Source: Nitrosarchaeum sp. | GTDB lineage: Archaea; Thermoproteota; Nitrososphaeria; Nitrososphaerales; Nitrosopumilaceae | DNA length: 64,000 nt | NCBI GenBank assembly: GCA_023265135.1 | Contig: JAHFUM010000001.1 | Span: 313,632 to 377,631, forward strand | Direction of reading: 5' to 3' | Shown: piece after piece, positions 8,841 to 18,195 of the stretch | Layout of the letters: every line of letters begins with the position of its first letter | Position numbering within the stretch: position 1 is the first letter of the stretch | Position numbers and translations under genes: made by a program | The notes under the pieces: generated by a model | What the model saw: only the letters and a program-made list of their open reading frames with translations | What the model was told of the DNA's origin: nothing | Database searches by the model: none

Positions 8841-9803
8841 TTATAATTCTCTAATTGCTTGTTCTATAATCCCCCTGTCTTTTGCTTTGGGGAAAAGTTT
8901 CAGGTAACTTTTCAGATCATTTTTTGCTTCAGAGTTCTTTTTTAGTTTCTCTCTTAAATAAGCGCGATTTTTATAAATTTTTGCAGATCTTTTAGAATTG
9001 ATTTCAACAGCTTTACTATAACATGATTCAGCTTTATCAAATTGATGAGATTTCAGATAGTAGTTTCCTAGTCCATTATATGCAAGATAAAACATATTAT
9101 TAATTTTGATGCATTTTTCATAATACTGAACACATTCATTAGAATTTTGTTCGTTAAGTATGCTACCTAACAAATACAATGCGGTTTGATTGTTTTGTAC
9201 TAATTCAATTGCTTGTTTTAGTGATGTTAAAGCTTCAGGTGTTTTTTTTTGTATGCTTAATCTTTCAGAAATAAAACATAATCTGTTTGATCTTTCGCTT
9301 GAATCATTTTCTAGTTTTATAGAAGATAAGATATTTGAGGGAGCTAAAATTATCAGCAATCTTCCATCTTCAGACCATTCTTTATCAAAAATTTTCTGAG
9401 GAATGGCTCCTTCCTGCTGTTCTCCTTTTTTATTTCCTTTCTGAATGTAATGAAGAATAGTTTTCTCATTATCGTCATATCCAGATATTACTGAAGCATG
9501 CTGTGTAATTTCAGGAATTCCTGGAAGAATTACTATTGGAGGAATTCCAGAATCTATAATTTTTTTTAATTCAGACAAAGAAGAATTAACAATTTTACAA
9601 GTCAATCCATGCCTTTCTGCAGATTCAATTCCTTCAATCAAAATACTTCCGTTAAAATTGGCATATTTTTTTGCAGTTTCAATAGCCTCATCCATTGAAA
9701 GATTAACATTCCAATATTTTGTGACTACATTAATAGGTAAAGGTAAGCAGATATTTTCTTCTTCTACTAAAGGAAGTAAAAGTTGATGATTCAATGGATC
9801 CAC
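8841..9803 (-). CDS. C39-like cysteine peptidase domain fused to TPR repeats
   Basis: 320 aa in two parts. Residues about 15-155 resemble the C39-like peptidase fold: the cysteine of ICLPLPINVVTKYW aligns with the nucleophile in the family pattern C-x-P-x(9)-W, and HASVISGYDDNEKTI carries the expected His and following Asp region. Residues about 185-320 are helical TPR repeats (ALYLLGSILNEQ; AYNGLGNYYLKSHQFDKA; AKIYKNRAYLREK). The start is GTG at 9803. No signal peptide is visible, so it looks cytoplasmic. Bacterial C39-like/TPR fusions exist, but their substrates are unknown. Confidence 0.7.
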   Translation of the reverse strand: MDPLNHQLLLPLVEEENICLPLPINVVTKYWNVNLSMDEAIETAKKYANFNGSILIEGIESAERHGLTCKIVNSSLSELKKIIDSGIPPIVILPGIPEITQHASVISGYDDNEKTILHYIQKGNKKGEQQEGAIPQKIFDKEWSEDGRLLIILAPSNILSSIKLENDSSERSNRLCFISERLSIQKKTPEALTSLKQAIELVQNNQTALYLLGSILNEQNSNECVQYYEKCIKINNMFYLAYNGLGNYYLKSHQFDKAESCYSKAVEINSKRSAKIYKNRAYLREKLKKNSEAKNDLKSYLKLFPKAKDRGIIEQAIREL

Positions 9804-9838
9804 GAGATTAAATGTAGTTTAAGAGTTATTAAAATCAA

Positions 9839-10381
9839 TCAGAGAGAACAAAACTTTTGAATCAAGTTTTGACCATCATCACTCATTTCAGGATGAAATT
9901 GAGTTCCAAAAATTGGTTTTTTGATATATTGAATAATTTCAAATTTACAATTTTTGGATTCACCTACTACAAGTAAAATATTTGGTAATTTGGAAATCTC
10001 AAATCCGTGGCTCTCAAATACATGTAAATCATCATTGGAAAGAAGATTTTTTCTGTTAATTATGATTTTTTCATTACATTTCTGAGGTAAAGAGAGTTTT
10101 CGAATTGTTCCACCTAAAGTTAAAGCCAGTATTTCTGCACCATAACAAATTCCTAATAATTTTTTGTTATTTTGAATTGCATAATTAACTATTTTAGAAT
10201 TTATTTCATTTGTTTTTTTTTCATTTTTTCTTCTTCCAGAGAGTATAAATGAATTATAATTATCTAATAATTTTAGATCTAACAGATCAGGTGTTTGTTT
10301 TTCAAATGATATTTTTTTGTTGTTTAAGAAATCAACCAAGTTTTTGGTGTAAATAGAACCATTATCAACTATTAGTAGCAA
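9839..10381 (-). CDS. Class I glutamine amidotransferase (GuaA-type GATase subunit)
   Basis: A 180-aa single-domain GATase. The nucleophile cysteine is in LLGICYGAEIL and the catalytic His-Glu pair in FGTQFHPEMS. Size and motifs match the free glutaminase subunit of archaeal GMP synthase (GuaAa), which releases ammonia for the separate ATP-pyrophosphatase subunit. That partner is not in this window. Anthranilate or aminodeoxychorismate synthase subunits are less likely alternatives. Confidence 0.8.
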   Translation of the reverse strand: MLLIVDNGSIYTKNLVDFLNNKKISFEKQTPDLLDLKLLDNYNSFILSGRRKNEKKTNEINSKIVNYAIQNNKKLLGICYGAEILALTLGGTIRKLSLPQKCNEKIIINRKNLLSNDDLHVFESHGFEISKLPNILLVVGESKNCKFEIIQYIKKPIFGTQFHPEMSDDGQNLIQKFCSL

Positions 10382-10714
10382 TAGTAAATGGAAAAACTTC
10401 GCCTAATTTAATGTTCTAAAATATTTCAGGTGTAATTTCTATAAAAATAAAAAGTTAAAACTTTTAATTCTTAAAATTTTCGAGTCACCTTCTAAGTCCT
10501 AGCTATGTTTATTCTGTCTATATGTTTGAAGAAATCTTCATTATTTTTAAATAAAGAGATTTAACAGGAATATTTTCTTTATTACGTTAATGTTATTCTA
10601 AATCTAATATGTAACCTAAGTTTTTTATATCAAAAAAATAATCATAATTTAGAAATTTATTAGTTAAAAATACTTAATTCAGATTTTAAAAATAATTTTT
10701 AGAAAATTTTCAGA
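10382..10714. other. AT-rich intergenic region, no gene seen
   Basis: About 330 bp without a convincing frame, RNA or repeat. It lies downstream of the repeat-rich secreted protein (minus strand) and upstream of the GATase start, so it should hold the GATase promoter and a terminator for the secreted protein. T-rich runs follow the stop at 10715 on the minus strand. Confidence 0.5.
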
Positions 10715-11989
10715 CTAATCATCTTGATCATTGTTGTTTTCATTACCTTGATCATTGTTGTTTTCATTACCTTGATCATTGTTGTTTTCATTACCTTGAT
10801 CATTGTTGTTTTCATTACCTTGATCATTGTTGTTTTCATTACCTTGATCATTGTTGTTTTCATGGCTGTGTACATTGCCTTGTTCACTTTCGTGTTCACT
10901 TTCGTGTTCACTTTCGTGTTCACTTTCGTGTTCACTTTCGTGTTCACTGCTACATTCACCAAGCACATCACCATGTTTTAGATGTGCAGAAATAGCATTT
11001 CCTGAAACAGAAATTGTCTTCTTATCTTTATGACAAATATCGACTTTATCATCATCATGTTCATCATTAATAGAAAGAACGGTTACTTTCACTGAAGCTG
11101 AATTACCAATAGTTGTTCCATCAAATATAGTATAAGTGAAAGAGTCAGAACCTGTGAAATTTTGTTTTGGAGTATAAATGACAACGGTGCCATTTGTTGT
11201 AACAGTTCCGTTAGTTCCTTGGGTTATAGAATTAACTGTAAGCAAATTATCATCAACATCAAAGTCGTTATTTAATACTAGAATTGTAACTGAAGTATTT
11301 TCTAATGTAGATGCAGTATCATTCAATGCTATTGGTGCATCATTAACGGAACCAATTGTAATTGATATGGTTGCAGAAGTACTGTTTACAATACCATCAT
11401 ATGCATTGAACGTAAACGAGTCTGTACCTGTATAATTTCCATTTGGAGTGTAAGTGAGAGAAGCGTTAGAACCTGTGAGTATGCCGTGTAATGGATTAGT
11501 TACCGTGTTAAATGTAAGTGAATCGTTATCTACATCAGATCCTGTCAATGTTATTGGTACTGGAGTGTCTTCTGGAGTGGTTACAGTATCATTCAGTGCT
11601 ATTGGTGCATCATTAACGGAATTAATAGATAGTGTAACCGTGGCATTGTTGCTATTATTGGTTCCATTAGATATGGCATAAGTGAAAGAGTCAAAACCGT
11701 TGAAATTTAGTGATGGTTGATAAGAAAAGCTCCCATCCGAATTTAGCGTAAGAATACCAAAACCAACGTTAGTTTGTACAATTGCAAGAATGTCACCTCC
11801 AGTATTTGTGTCATTTGCGATAATTCCTGGTGTTGAGATGTTTAGTGTTGTATCTTCGTTTGTAGAGTAAGAGTCATCAACTGCGACTGGGGCTATTTGT
11901 GCAAATGTAAAACCTGATGAAAAAACTCCTGATATTAGAACCATCAGTAGAAATAATCCTGAAAGTTTTTGCATGCATAAGAAATTCAA
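10715..11989 (-). CDS. Secreted cadherin-like/Ig-like repeat protein with low-complexity repeat tail
   Basis: 424 aa. An N-terminal signal peptide (LFLLMVLISGVFSSG, then cleavage near TFAQ) precedes about three tandem 90-aa Ig/cadherin-like units with the repeated phrases AVDDSYSTNEDTT, ALNDTVTTPEDT, ALNDTASTLENT and YTPNGNYTGTDSFTF. A short module VDICHKDKKTISVSGNAI then AHLKHGDVLGEC resembles the ICHxP...AHLxHGD motif of many microbial surface proteins. The tail is five EHES and six ENNNDQGN repeats, acidic and Asn-rich. It is likely cell-surface bound or released. Many N-x-S/T sequons suggest N-glycosylation by AglB. Confidence 0.85.
   Translation of the reverse strand: MNFLCMQKLSGLFLLMVLISGVFSSGFTFAQIAPVAVDDSYSTNEDTTLNISTPGIIANDTNTGGDILAIVQTNVGFGILTLNSDGSFSYQPSLNFNGFDSFTYAISNGTNNSNNATVTLSINSVNDAPIALNDTVTTPEDTPVPITLTGSDVDNDSLTFNTVTNPLHGILTGSNASLTYTPNGNYTGTDSFTFNAYDGIVNSTSATISITIGSVNDAPIALNDTASTLENTSVTILVLNNDFDVDDNLLTVNSITQGTNGTVTTNGTVVIYTPKQNFTGSDSFTYTIFDGTTIGNSASVKVTVLSINDEHDDDKVDICHKDKKTISVSGNAISAHLKHGDVLGECSSEHESEHESEHESEHESEHESEQGNVHSHENNNDQGNENNNDQGNENNNDQGNENNNDQGNENNNDQGNENNNDQDD
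10718..10946. repeat. Two adjacent in-frame tandem repeat arrays (24-bp and 12-bp units)
   Basis: Reading the plus strand, a 24-bp unit containing TTGATCATTGTTGTTTTC is repeated about six times (about 10725-10862) with near-perfect identity. Then a 12-bp unit ACTTTCGTGTTC is repeated five times (about 10885-10945). Both are multiples of three and encode ENNNDQGN and EHES units at the C-terminus of the secreted protein. There are no spacers, so this is not a CRISPR array. Identity at third positions implies recent slippage expansion. Confidence 0.9.
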
Positions 11990-12109
11990 ACATTGCTTTT
12001 AATCAACAAGCAGAAAAGATCAGTAAGAATTATCAGAAATGGTTATAAGCAAAGTTCAGTCTAAATTAAAATTTAAATTTTTTCAGAAATAATTTAACAA
12101 TAATAACAA

Positions 12110-14968
12110 TTATTTGCCTACTGAAATTGATATGTAATGCATTTCAGGAATATTGTCTTTTACAACTATTGTTCCAATATTGAGGTTAGTGTCTTCTTGC
12201 CACATGAATACCCTCTCACTTCTTGGTTTCACAAAATTATCTATGAATTTAGCCAAAAAGGCTTCTGTGTCAGCTCGATCATTTTCAGTAAAGAAGAATA
12301 TCTCTCCTTCTTTAAACGATATTGGAATTTGTATTGATGTTGGCTCAGAAATATTTATGCCATTTTCTTTAAATGCAGATTTTATAATATCTATTCTATC
12401 TGCTTTTCCCAATTCAATGTAACTAGCATCTACTGAAGTTGAGGAACCAGCTACACCAGATACTTTTTGCAAATATGCTTCAAATGCCTCTTGTTGGGTG
12501 TCTCCCAAGCCGACATAATATTCCCCAGTGAAGGCTGCTCCTACAGCTGCGACAGTACCAAGTTGGGCAACAACTCCGCCTGCTCCTGCAGTATATACTG
12601 GTATAAAGTAGACATCGTGTTCACCTACTCTGTACAGAATATTATCTCCAATCCTAGGGTTTCTCAAAAGTGTCTTTAATTCAGCAAATTTTGGATCTTT
12701 ATCCAATGCTTCTCTGACTGCAGTAGGGCCAATCAATTTGGTAGTAGAGTTTAATGGAACTTCATAGAATTGTATGTCACCTAAGTTTTTAAGATCATTC
12801 TGAACTATCATATATCCTGCAAGATTTCTTCCTTGAGAACCTCTTAGTTCCAAGGAAAGTAATCCTATGAATTCTGTTTGATTAAAACCTGGTGGTTTTG
12901 CTTGCACATAGTAAGTCTCTAAACCTTGAGGAACCTCATAAAATTCATTTGCTTGAATAAATGTTTCAGCATCACGTACATGGTAAATGTTATACATTTC
13001 TGCTTTCCAGTTAAACAATTCAACAGGATATCGTATTTGTTTTTCAAGCCAGGTTGGGATTGGTTTGAATTGATCAGAGTATTGTTTTACAAACATATCA
13101 GTAAAGAAATCATCCCCAGTTTTCAATAGTTGAATATTACCATCATGACTATCAATTAGAGCAAATCCTACTAATCTTAGAAACGGATTTCCAGCAGACC
13201 ACGGTACACCGTGAGTATCAAATCCAATTATCAATGGCATCAACCAGTAAGAGTTTTGTCCATCAGTTACTGGAATAGAATCTAATTTCTTACCAAAGAG
13301 ATCATATAAGAAATAAGGATATAAAATCTTCATTCTGTCTTGAACATCTTTGTATCTCATTACGTGGACTGATTCTGCAGGAAAAGAAAGCAAAAAGTTT
13401 GGTTCAAAAGCCCAGCTAAGTGGTGGAGATACATCCAATCCTCCTTTACCATGATAAGATACTCCTCCTAGTTCTGCACTAGTAGATCTAGAATTTGGAT
13501 AAGCCGACCAAGTTTCTTCAAAGAGACCTCCTTCACCATAGTAGATTTCTCGTTGTTTGAAGAATTCACTACTATCTACAATTTGACCATTTGTAGCCTC
13601 AAGTGTGAGGAACCCATTTGGAACATGAGTGTATACAAGATGCTCATTATACCATTTATTTTCAAGACTTACAGAAGAAGGCAGTACAGGCTTCATTGAG
13701 GCTGTCCAGTATAACGTATTATTAAAACGAAGAATATCATTATCTTCAAAATCTACGTTTGGTATTAATCCAATTTCTGGTTTTAATTTAGCAAATGCTG
13801 CCTCCCAATCCCATATTCTAACTACATCAAGTACATCTTTGTTTTTATTTACATAATTTTTAATATTATTTGGAGAAACAGATTGTAATTTTACCTCATG
13901 TGTATTTTCTTTAATATCATTTAGTTGACCAATGTAACGATTAACACCAATTTGTTGAGAAGTATAAGGTCCCAAATATTCAATTTTTTTTGCATCTGCA
14001 ATACTGTTATTGACAGACACCAATCCGCCAACAATCACCGCAATTGCAAGAACTGTTAGAATTCTAATGTATACGTCTCTCTTAAACATATGAGTAAGAA
14101 CACGTGCTCTTATTCTATCTACAAGTGAAAAAGCTAAAAGAGCAAATCCAATTAGCAGCGTTCCGCCGACAACATATCTTGTATTATAATCAATTTGATC
14201 AGTAAAAAACAGATTAAGGCCTAACCATAGTACACCTACACCAATTATGGTTTCTACAGTTGAAACATAATTTAGATATCTTGGTTTTCCACTTTTTGAA
14301 TCCTGAAGATAGGAAGTAACTACATGAATGATTTTATGAATGCCTACATACAAAACTAAACGAATTCCAATTGCTGCAAGAATAGGAGGTAAAAGAATTA
14401 CTAATGTTGGAATCATTGGAACGACATGTTCAAGTGCATAGTTAGAATTAGAAATTGGTGTTACAAATGGTAAAGAAATTATATTGGATAAATTTTCTAT
14501 ACCCAAATGATTTCCGTTGATGAAAGATACTGCTGCAAATCCAAACATGACATTTACAAAAAATGCTCCAAAGAGCAAAATCTTTGTAATTTGCCAAATG
14601 GTGAATTGCAGTGGACTAAGCTTGTAATCCTTAAAGCTTGGAATATTATTTGAGATTGGTTGTTGAGTGCTTTTTCCGATAAAACCAATAGCTGTATGAA
14701 TGCTATACCAAAAGATAGATGATCTTCCAATGATGTTTACTCGTACCAGAGCAATTGCTGAAAGAATAATGGCTGAGACTAGAGAAAAATACAATGGTTT
14801 GCTAAATTGTTCTCCAAATTCGGTAAAATTCATCGATAAAATTACAGCCTGATTTCCTCCAACTGCGAATATTACAGCAGCAATAATGGCAACTATGATT
14901 AATCTAGCAAATTTTCCTGTATCAGGAGGTGGAGCTTGCTTATCAGTGGAGGCGCTATACAAAATCAA
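12110..14968 (-). CDS. UPF0182 family membrane protein
   Basis: 952 aa, matching the large UPF0182 (COG1615) family in length and layout: about seven hydrophobic segments in the first 330 residues, then a long extracytoplasmic domain. Typical motifs include YTSQQIGVNRYIGQL and WDWEAAFAKLKP, followed by YGEGGLFEETWSAYP and PFLRLVGFALIDSHDG. The family is common in actinobacteria and ammonia-oxidising archaea; its function is unknown. The gene stands alone with spacers of about 120 bp on both sides. Confidence 0.9.
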   Translation of the reverse strand: MILYSASTDKQAPPPDTGKFARLIIVAIIAAVIFAVGGNQAVILSMNFTEFGEQFSKPLYFSLVSAIILSAIALVRVNIIGRSSIFWYSIHTAIGFIGKSTQQPISNNIPSFKDYKLSPLQFTIWQITKILLFGAFFVNVMFGFAAVSFINGNHLGIENLSNIISLPFVTPISNSNYALEHVVPMIPTLVILLPPILAAIGIRLVLYVGIHKIIHVVTSYLQDSKSGKPRYLNYVSTVETIIGVGVLWLGLNLFFTDQIDYNTRYVVGGTLLIGFALLAFSLVDRIRARVLTHMFKRDVYIRILTVLAIAVIVGGLVSVNNSIADAKKIEYLGPYTSQQIGVNRYIGQLNDIKENTHEVKLQSVSPNNIKNYVNKNKDVLDVVRIWDWEAAFAKLKPEIGLIPNVDFEDNDILRFNNTLYWTASMKPVLPSSVSLENKWYNEHLVYTHVPNGFLTLEATNGQIVDSSEFFKQREIYYGEGGLFEETWSAYPNSRSTSAELGGVSYHGKGGLDVSPPLSWAFEPNFLLSFPAESVHVMRYKDVQDRMKILYPYFLYDLFGKKLDSIPVTDGQNSYWLMPLIIGFDTHGVPWSAGNPFLRLVGFALIDSHDGNIQLLKTGDDFFTDMFVKQYSDQFKPIPTWLEKQIRYPVELFNWKAEMYNIYHVRDAETFIQANEFYEVPQGLETYYVQAKPPGFNQTEFIGLLSLELRGSQGRNLAGYMIVQNDLKNLGDIQFYEVPLNSTTKLIGPTAVREALDKDPKFAELKTLLRNPRIGDNILYRVGEHDVYFIPVYTAGAGGVVAQLGTVAAVGAAFTGEYYVGLGDTQQEAFEAYLQKVSGVAGSSTSVDASYIELGKADRIDIIKSAFKENGINISEPTSIQIPISFKEGEIFFFTENDRADTEAFLAKFIDNFVKPRSERVFMWQEDTNLNIGTIVVKDNIPEMHYISISVGK

Positions 14969-15087
14969 GGTTTCTTGATGCTCGGTAAATTAATGTCTTA
15001 CCAGCAAAAATTCGGAATTTGGCATTATTTTTGAAATTATTTTGTAACAATGTTGATATCGTTAGTTAATAGACATGATTAGAAAAA

Positions 15088-16209
15088 TTAATAGATTGAA
15101 GCTAATTTTTTGCAAATCATGTATACTGCAGCATAAGTCGGAATAGACACTTTTTCATTAAAATATGGACCAAATTTTCTACTTTTTAGCTTAAATTCAA
15201 TGGGACAGTTTGCAACTACATCTACTAAATTTTCACTAAGAAATGAGGCTTGTGAGTAGGGATCAAATTTTAAAAGATCATCGCAGAAAATTTTTGTCAG
15301 ACCGCTTTTGCTATTTAGTGAACCAGGTAGTCTAAATATTCTATGGATATCCATTGTTACATTGGGATCTATTTTAGCCCCAATCTTAGCAGATACTTCA
15401 TCTAGAGTTTTTTGAAAAGAAGAATATCCATTGGCAATTAATTCTGAGATTATTTTTGAACGCTTTGATTTCGAACCGTATACATCTTTGGAAAATCTCC
15501 CTCTCCATCCTTTTTCTTCAAAATCTGGAAATGATGAACGGTTTGGTTTGAATTTTTTCATTCCAAAAGTTTCTGGTATTGCTCCATTAAACATGATATA
15601 ATCTGTTAACTCTGATCTTTCCCTTGAACCCAGTTGCTGAAATTGTGAATTAAATACATATACATGAAATCCTTCATTGCCAGAAAAATATACATGGATG
15701 TTATTTTGTTGAACATCCAAATCTTCAGTTAGAATTTTTGATAGTTTTATTACTTCAGCTTTAGAGGCATCAATACAATTTTTACATGGAAGTGATTTTT
15801 TTTCTAATTTAATAGAATTACAATTACTACAGTATTTACTAGTAATTGATATTTCATTACATTCATTGCATTTGGAAATTGTATGATTTTCTCTGCATTT
15901 TAGATTTAGATCTTTGGCATCAATATCAAAAATTAGATCTGCTTCTTTCCAGTCTTTTTCACTCATAGGTAAATTTGGGAATGAGTAATACGCATTAGAG
16001 CAATAGACATCAGATGGAATATTTTTCATTAGTAAAAGATGTAATTCTTTATCGTCTTTAATTGTGATATGGCGAGTCATGCCAGAATTGAATTTTTGGA
16101 ATCCAAATTCTCGTTCAGAAGTTCTATGTGGTACACGTATAAGATCAAAATGTTCAAAATAATAGTTCTTGAAAGAATCCTCTAGAAATTTTATATCGTT
16201 TTCTTGCAT
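15088..16209 (-). CDS. priS: DNA primase small (catalytic) subunit PriS
   Basis: Makes RNA/DNA primers for replication. The 373-aa protein has the catalytic acidic motif DLIFDIDAKD near residue 95, a zinc-binding knuckle (CNECNEISITSKYCSNCN) and the nucleotide-binding motif SGNEGFHVYVF near residue 170. A late IHRIFRLPGSLNSKSGL segment is also typical. Its ATG overlaps the priL stop (TGATG), so the two subunits are translationally coupled. Confidence 0.95.
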   Translation of the reverse strand: MQENDIKFLEDSFKNYYFEHFDLIRVPHRTSEREFGFQKFNSGMTRHITIKDDKELHLLLMKNIPSDVYCSNAYYSFPNLPMSEKDWKEADLIFDIDAKDLNLKCRENHTISKCNECNEISITSKYCSNCNSIKLEKKSLPCKNCIDASKAEVIKLSKILTEDLDVQQNNIHVYFSGNEGFHVYVFNSQFQQLGSRERSELTDYIMFNGAIPETFGMKKFKPNRSSFPDFEEKGWRGRFSKDVYGSKSKRSKIISELIANGYSSFQKTLDEVSAKIGAKIDPNVTMDIHRIFRLPGSLNSKSGLTKIFCDDLLKFDPYSQASFLSENLVDVVANCPIEFKLKSRKFGPYFNEKVSIPTYAAVYMICKKLASIY

Positions 16210-17234
16210 CAGATTCTCTTTTTTCCAAATTGAAGTGGATTTATGATATTATCGCATTCTGGAATTGCAAAACATAAATTTTGTGTCTTAAGTTTTTCAC
16301 ATGAAGGACATGAATAATGAGTCCCACTACCTGACGTTCCTGCTAAGTGATTTAGTTGATAAAGAGTAACTCGTTCATTGTAATCAGGAGCATTTTTGAA
16401 TAGTGGTGCAATTTCTTCTACTGATTGACCTTTTGATAACAGAAATGTGGCAAGCATAAATCTACCAGAATGTGGAAGATTTTCTCCTTTTTCAAGAATT
16501 TCAATAGCATGTTTTATGCATGGTGGATATTCTCCAGTAGTTATAGTATAAGTTGCAAATTTTTTAGACATTGAAATTAATTTGTTAACTGGTTCTTCAA
16601 AACCTGAAATCATTGGTGGTGTTTTTGCATTAATGATCTTAGAGCTGATATAAGTTCCCAATTCTTTTCGGATTAATCTGACTGTTTCATGAGGAGTAAG
16701 AAATACTAGACCGTTTTCTACATGTCTGTTTATTAATTTCCATTCTCTTTCATGAAAATTTATTGAATGCTTAAGATAATCAGATACTGGTATTACAAAA
16801 AAATCACCCTGTTTTTTTATCTGAACTGAAAATAAATCATCAATAACTCTAATTGCCAATTGTTTTTTTGATTCATCAGAAATATTTGCCAGGTCTTTTT
16901 CCAGGTATTTTTCAGCGCGTCTTGCTTCTGCAAGGGCAAATCTTTTGATTAATGTAGTCATGCCACTTAACTTGAGTAATACAATGGCTAAGAGAAAAGA
17001 GAATACTTCTCTTGGAAGTGCAGCTTGATTTGATGCTTGATCTCCTATCAAATCAGAGTGATAGATTTTTCCATCTGCAGCTACTTCAATTCTATTAAAT
17101 GCCTTTTCAACCAATAATTTCAAATCAGGATCAGTTCCAAATTGTTCTAGTGTGAATCCTTTATCTTTTAGATATTGACCTGCATCTGCTAAAAAGGGGT
17201 ATTTTGCAATTTCATCCTGTCCAAGTGCAAGCAT
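16209..17234 (-). CDS. priL: DNA primase large subunit PriL (iron-sulfur)
   Basis: Regulatory subunit of archaeal primase. The C-terminal half holds the cysteines expected to ligate the 4Fe-4S cluster: PPCIKHAIEIL, then HYSCPSCEKL, NLCFAIPECDN. The helical N-terminal region and the 341-aa length fit. It is upstream of priS in a two-gene operon and divergent from endonuclease IV with an 84-bp spacer. Confidence 0.94.
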   Translation of the reverse strand: MLALGQDEIAKYPFLADAGQYLKDKGFTLEQFGTDPDLKLLVEKAFNRIEVAADGKIYHSDLIGDQASNQAALPREVFSFLLAIVLLKLSGMTTLIKRFALAEARRAEKYLEKDLANISDESKKQLAIRVIDDLFSVQIKKQGDFFVIPVSDYLKHSINFHEREWKLINRHVENGLVFLTPHETVRLIRKELGTYISSKIINAKTPPMISGFEEPVNKLISMSKKFATYTITTGEYPPCIKHAIEILEKGENLPHSGRFMLATFLLSKGQSVEEIAPLFKNAPDYNERVTLYQLNHLAGTSGSGTHYSCPSCEKLKTQNLCFAIPECDNIINPLQFGKKRI

Positions 17235-17318
17235 GAAAAGTAATTAATCACAATTACATAAAAATCTGGTTTTAATTTTTCAAGCAGATGCTGATTTAAA
17301 TTATGTTTAGTTAAGGTT

Positions 17319-18164
17319 GTGAATATGCAGATCGGTTGCCATGTTTCGATCTCTGGTTCAATTGACAAGGCAGTGGATAATGCCGTAGAAAGAGAGTGTT
17401 CAGCCTTTCAGATATTCACTAGAAATCCAAGAGGGTGGCATGCAAAAGATCTTTCAGATAGTGATATTACAAATTTCAAACAGAAGTTAAAATTAAACAA
17501 GATAGACAGATTAGCAACATGTGCTCATATGCCCTACTTGCCAAATTTATCCACTCCAAAAGAAGATGGTTTTGAAAAATCAGTAAATACTCTAATAAAT
17601 GAACTTGAGAGATGTGGAAAGTTAGGGATTCCATATTTGGTTACACATCTTGGTAGTCATTTAGGTACAGGTGAAGAGGCAGGAATAAAACAATTGGTTA
17701 AAGGATTAACTAAAGCAGGGCAAACAAAAAATGATGTGATGATTTTGTTAGAGAATACCGCTGGACAAAAAAATTCTGTTGGTGCAAATTTTGAACAGCT
17801 AGCAGAGATTTTTAATCAGTTAAAGCCTGTAAAAAAATTTGGTGTGTGTCTTGATACATGTCATGCGTTTGTTTCAGGTTATGATTTGAGAACAGAAAAA
17901 GCAGTCAAAGATACTTTAACAAAATTTGGAGATATTGTTGGTTTTGAAAATCTAAAGATTTTACACCTTAACGATGCAAAGGGTGAGATTGGATGTAATC
18001 TTGATAGACACTACCATGTTGGACTAGGTAATATTGGAGAAAAAGGATTGTCTGAAATAATAAAAATGGCAAACAGAAAAAAAATTCCAATAATCTTAGA
18101 AACTCCAATTGATGATGTTAGAGATGATTTTGAAAACATAAAAAAAGCAAAGGAGTTGGCGTAG
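17319..18164 (+). CDS. nfo: Endonuclease IV (AP endonuclease)
   Basis: Cleaves abasic sites in base excision repair. The 281-aa TIM barrel shows the family zinc ligands: IGCHVSISGS at the N-terminus, VTHLGSHLGTG, LLENTAGQ, CLDTCHAFVSGYD, and HLNDAKGEIGCNLDRHYHVG. The start codon could be either of two ATGs two codons apart. The glycyl-tRNA synthetase gene begins 31 bp downstream. Confidence 0.95.
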   Translation: MNMQIGCHVSISGSIDKAVDNAVERECSAFQIFTRNPRGWHAKDLSDSDITNFKQKLKLNKIDRLATCAHMPYLPNLSTPKEDGFEKSVNTLINELERCGKLGIPYLVTHLGSHLGTGEEAGIKQLVKGLTKAGQTKNDVMILLENTAGQKNSVGANFEQLAEIFNQLKPVKKFGVCLDTCHAFVSGYDLRTEKAVKDTLTKFGDIVGFENLKILHLNDAKGEIGCNLDRHYHVGLGNIGEKGLSEIIKMANRKKIPIILETPIDDVRDDFENIKKAKELA

Positions 18165-18195
18165 GAATTTATTCAGTCATTGGTGAAACGGTATA

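Noticed and set aside
10718-10946. Possible CRISPR array
   Set aside because: Units are contiguous, in frame and without spacers; they encode the tail of the secreted protein.
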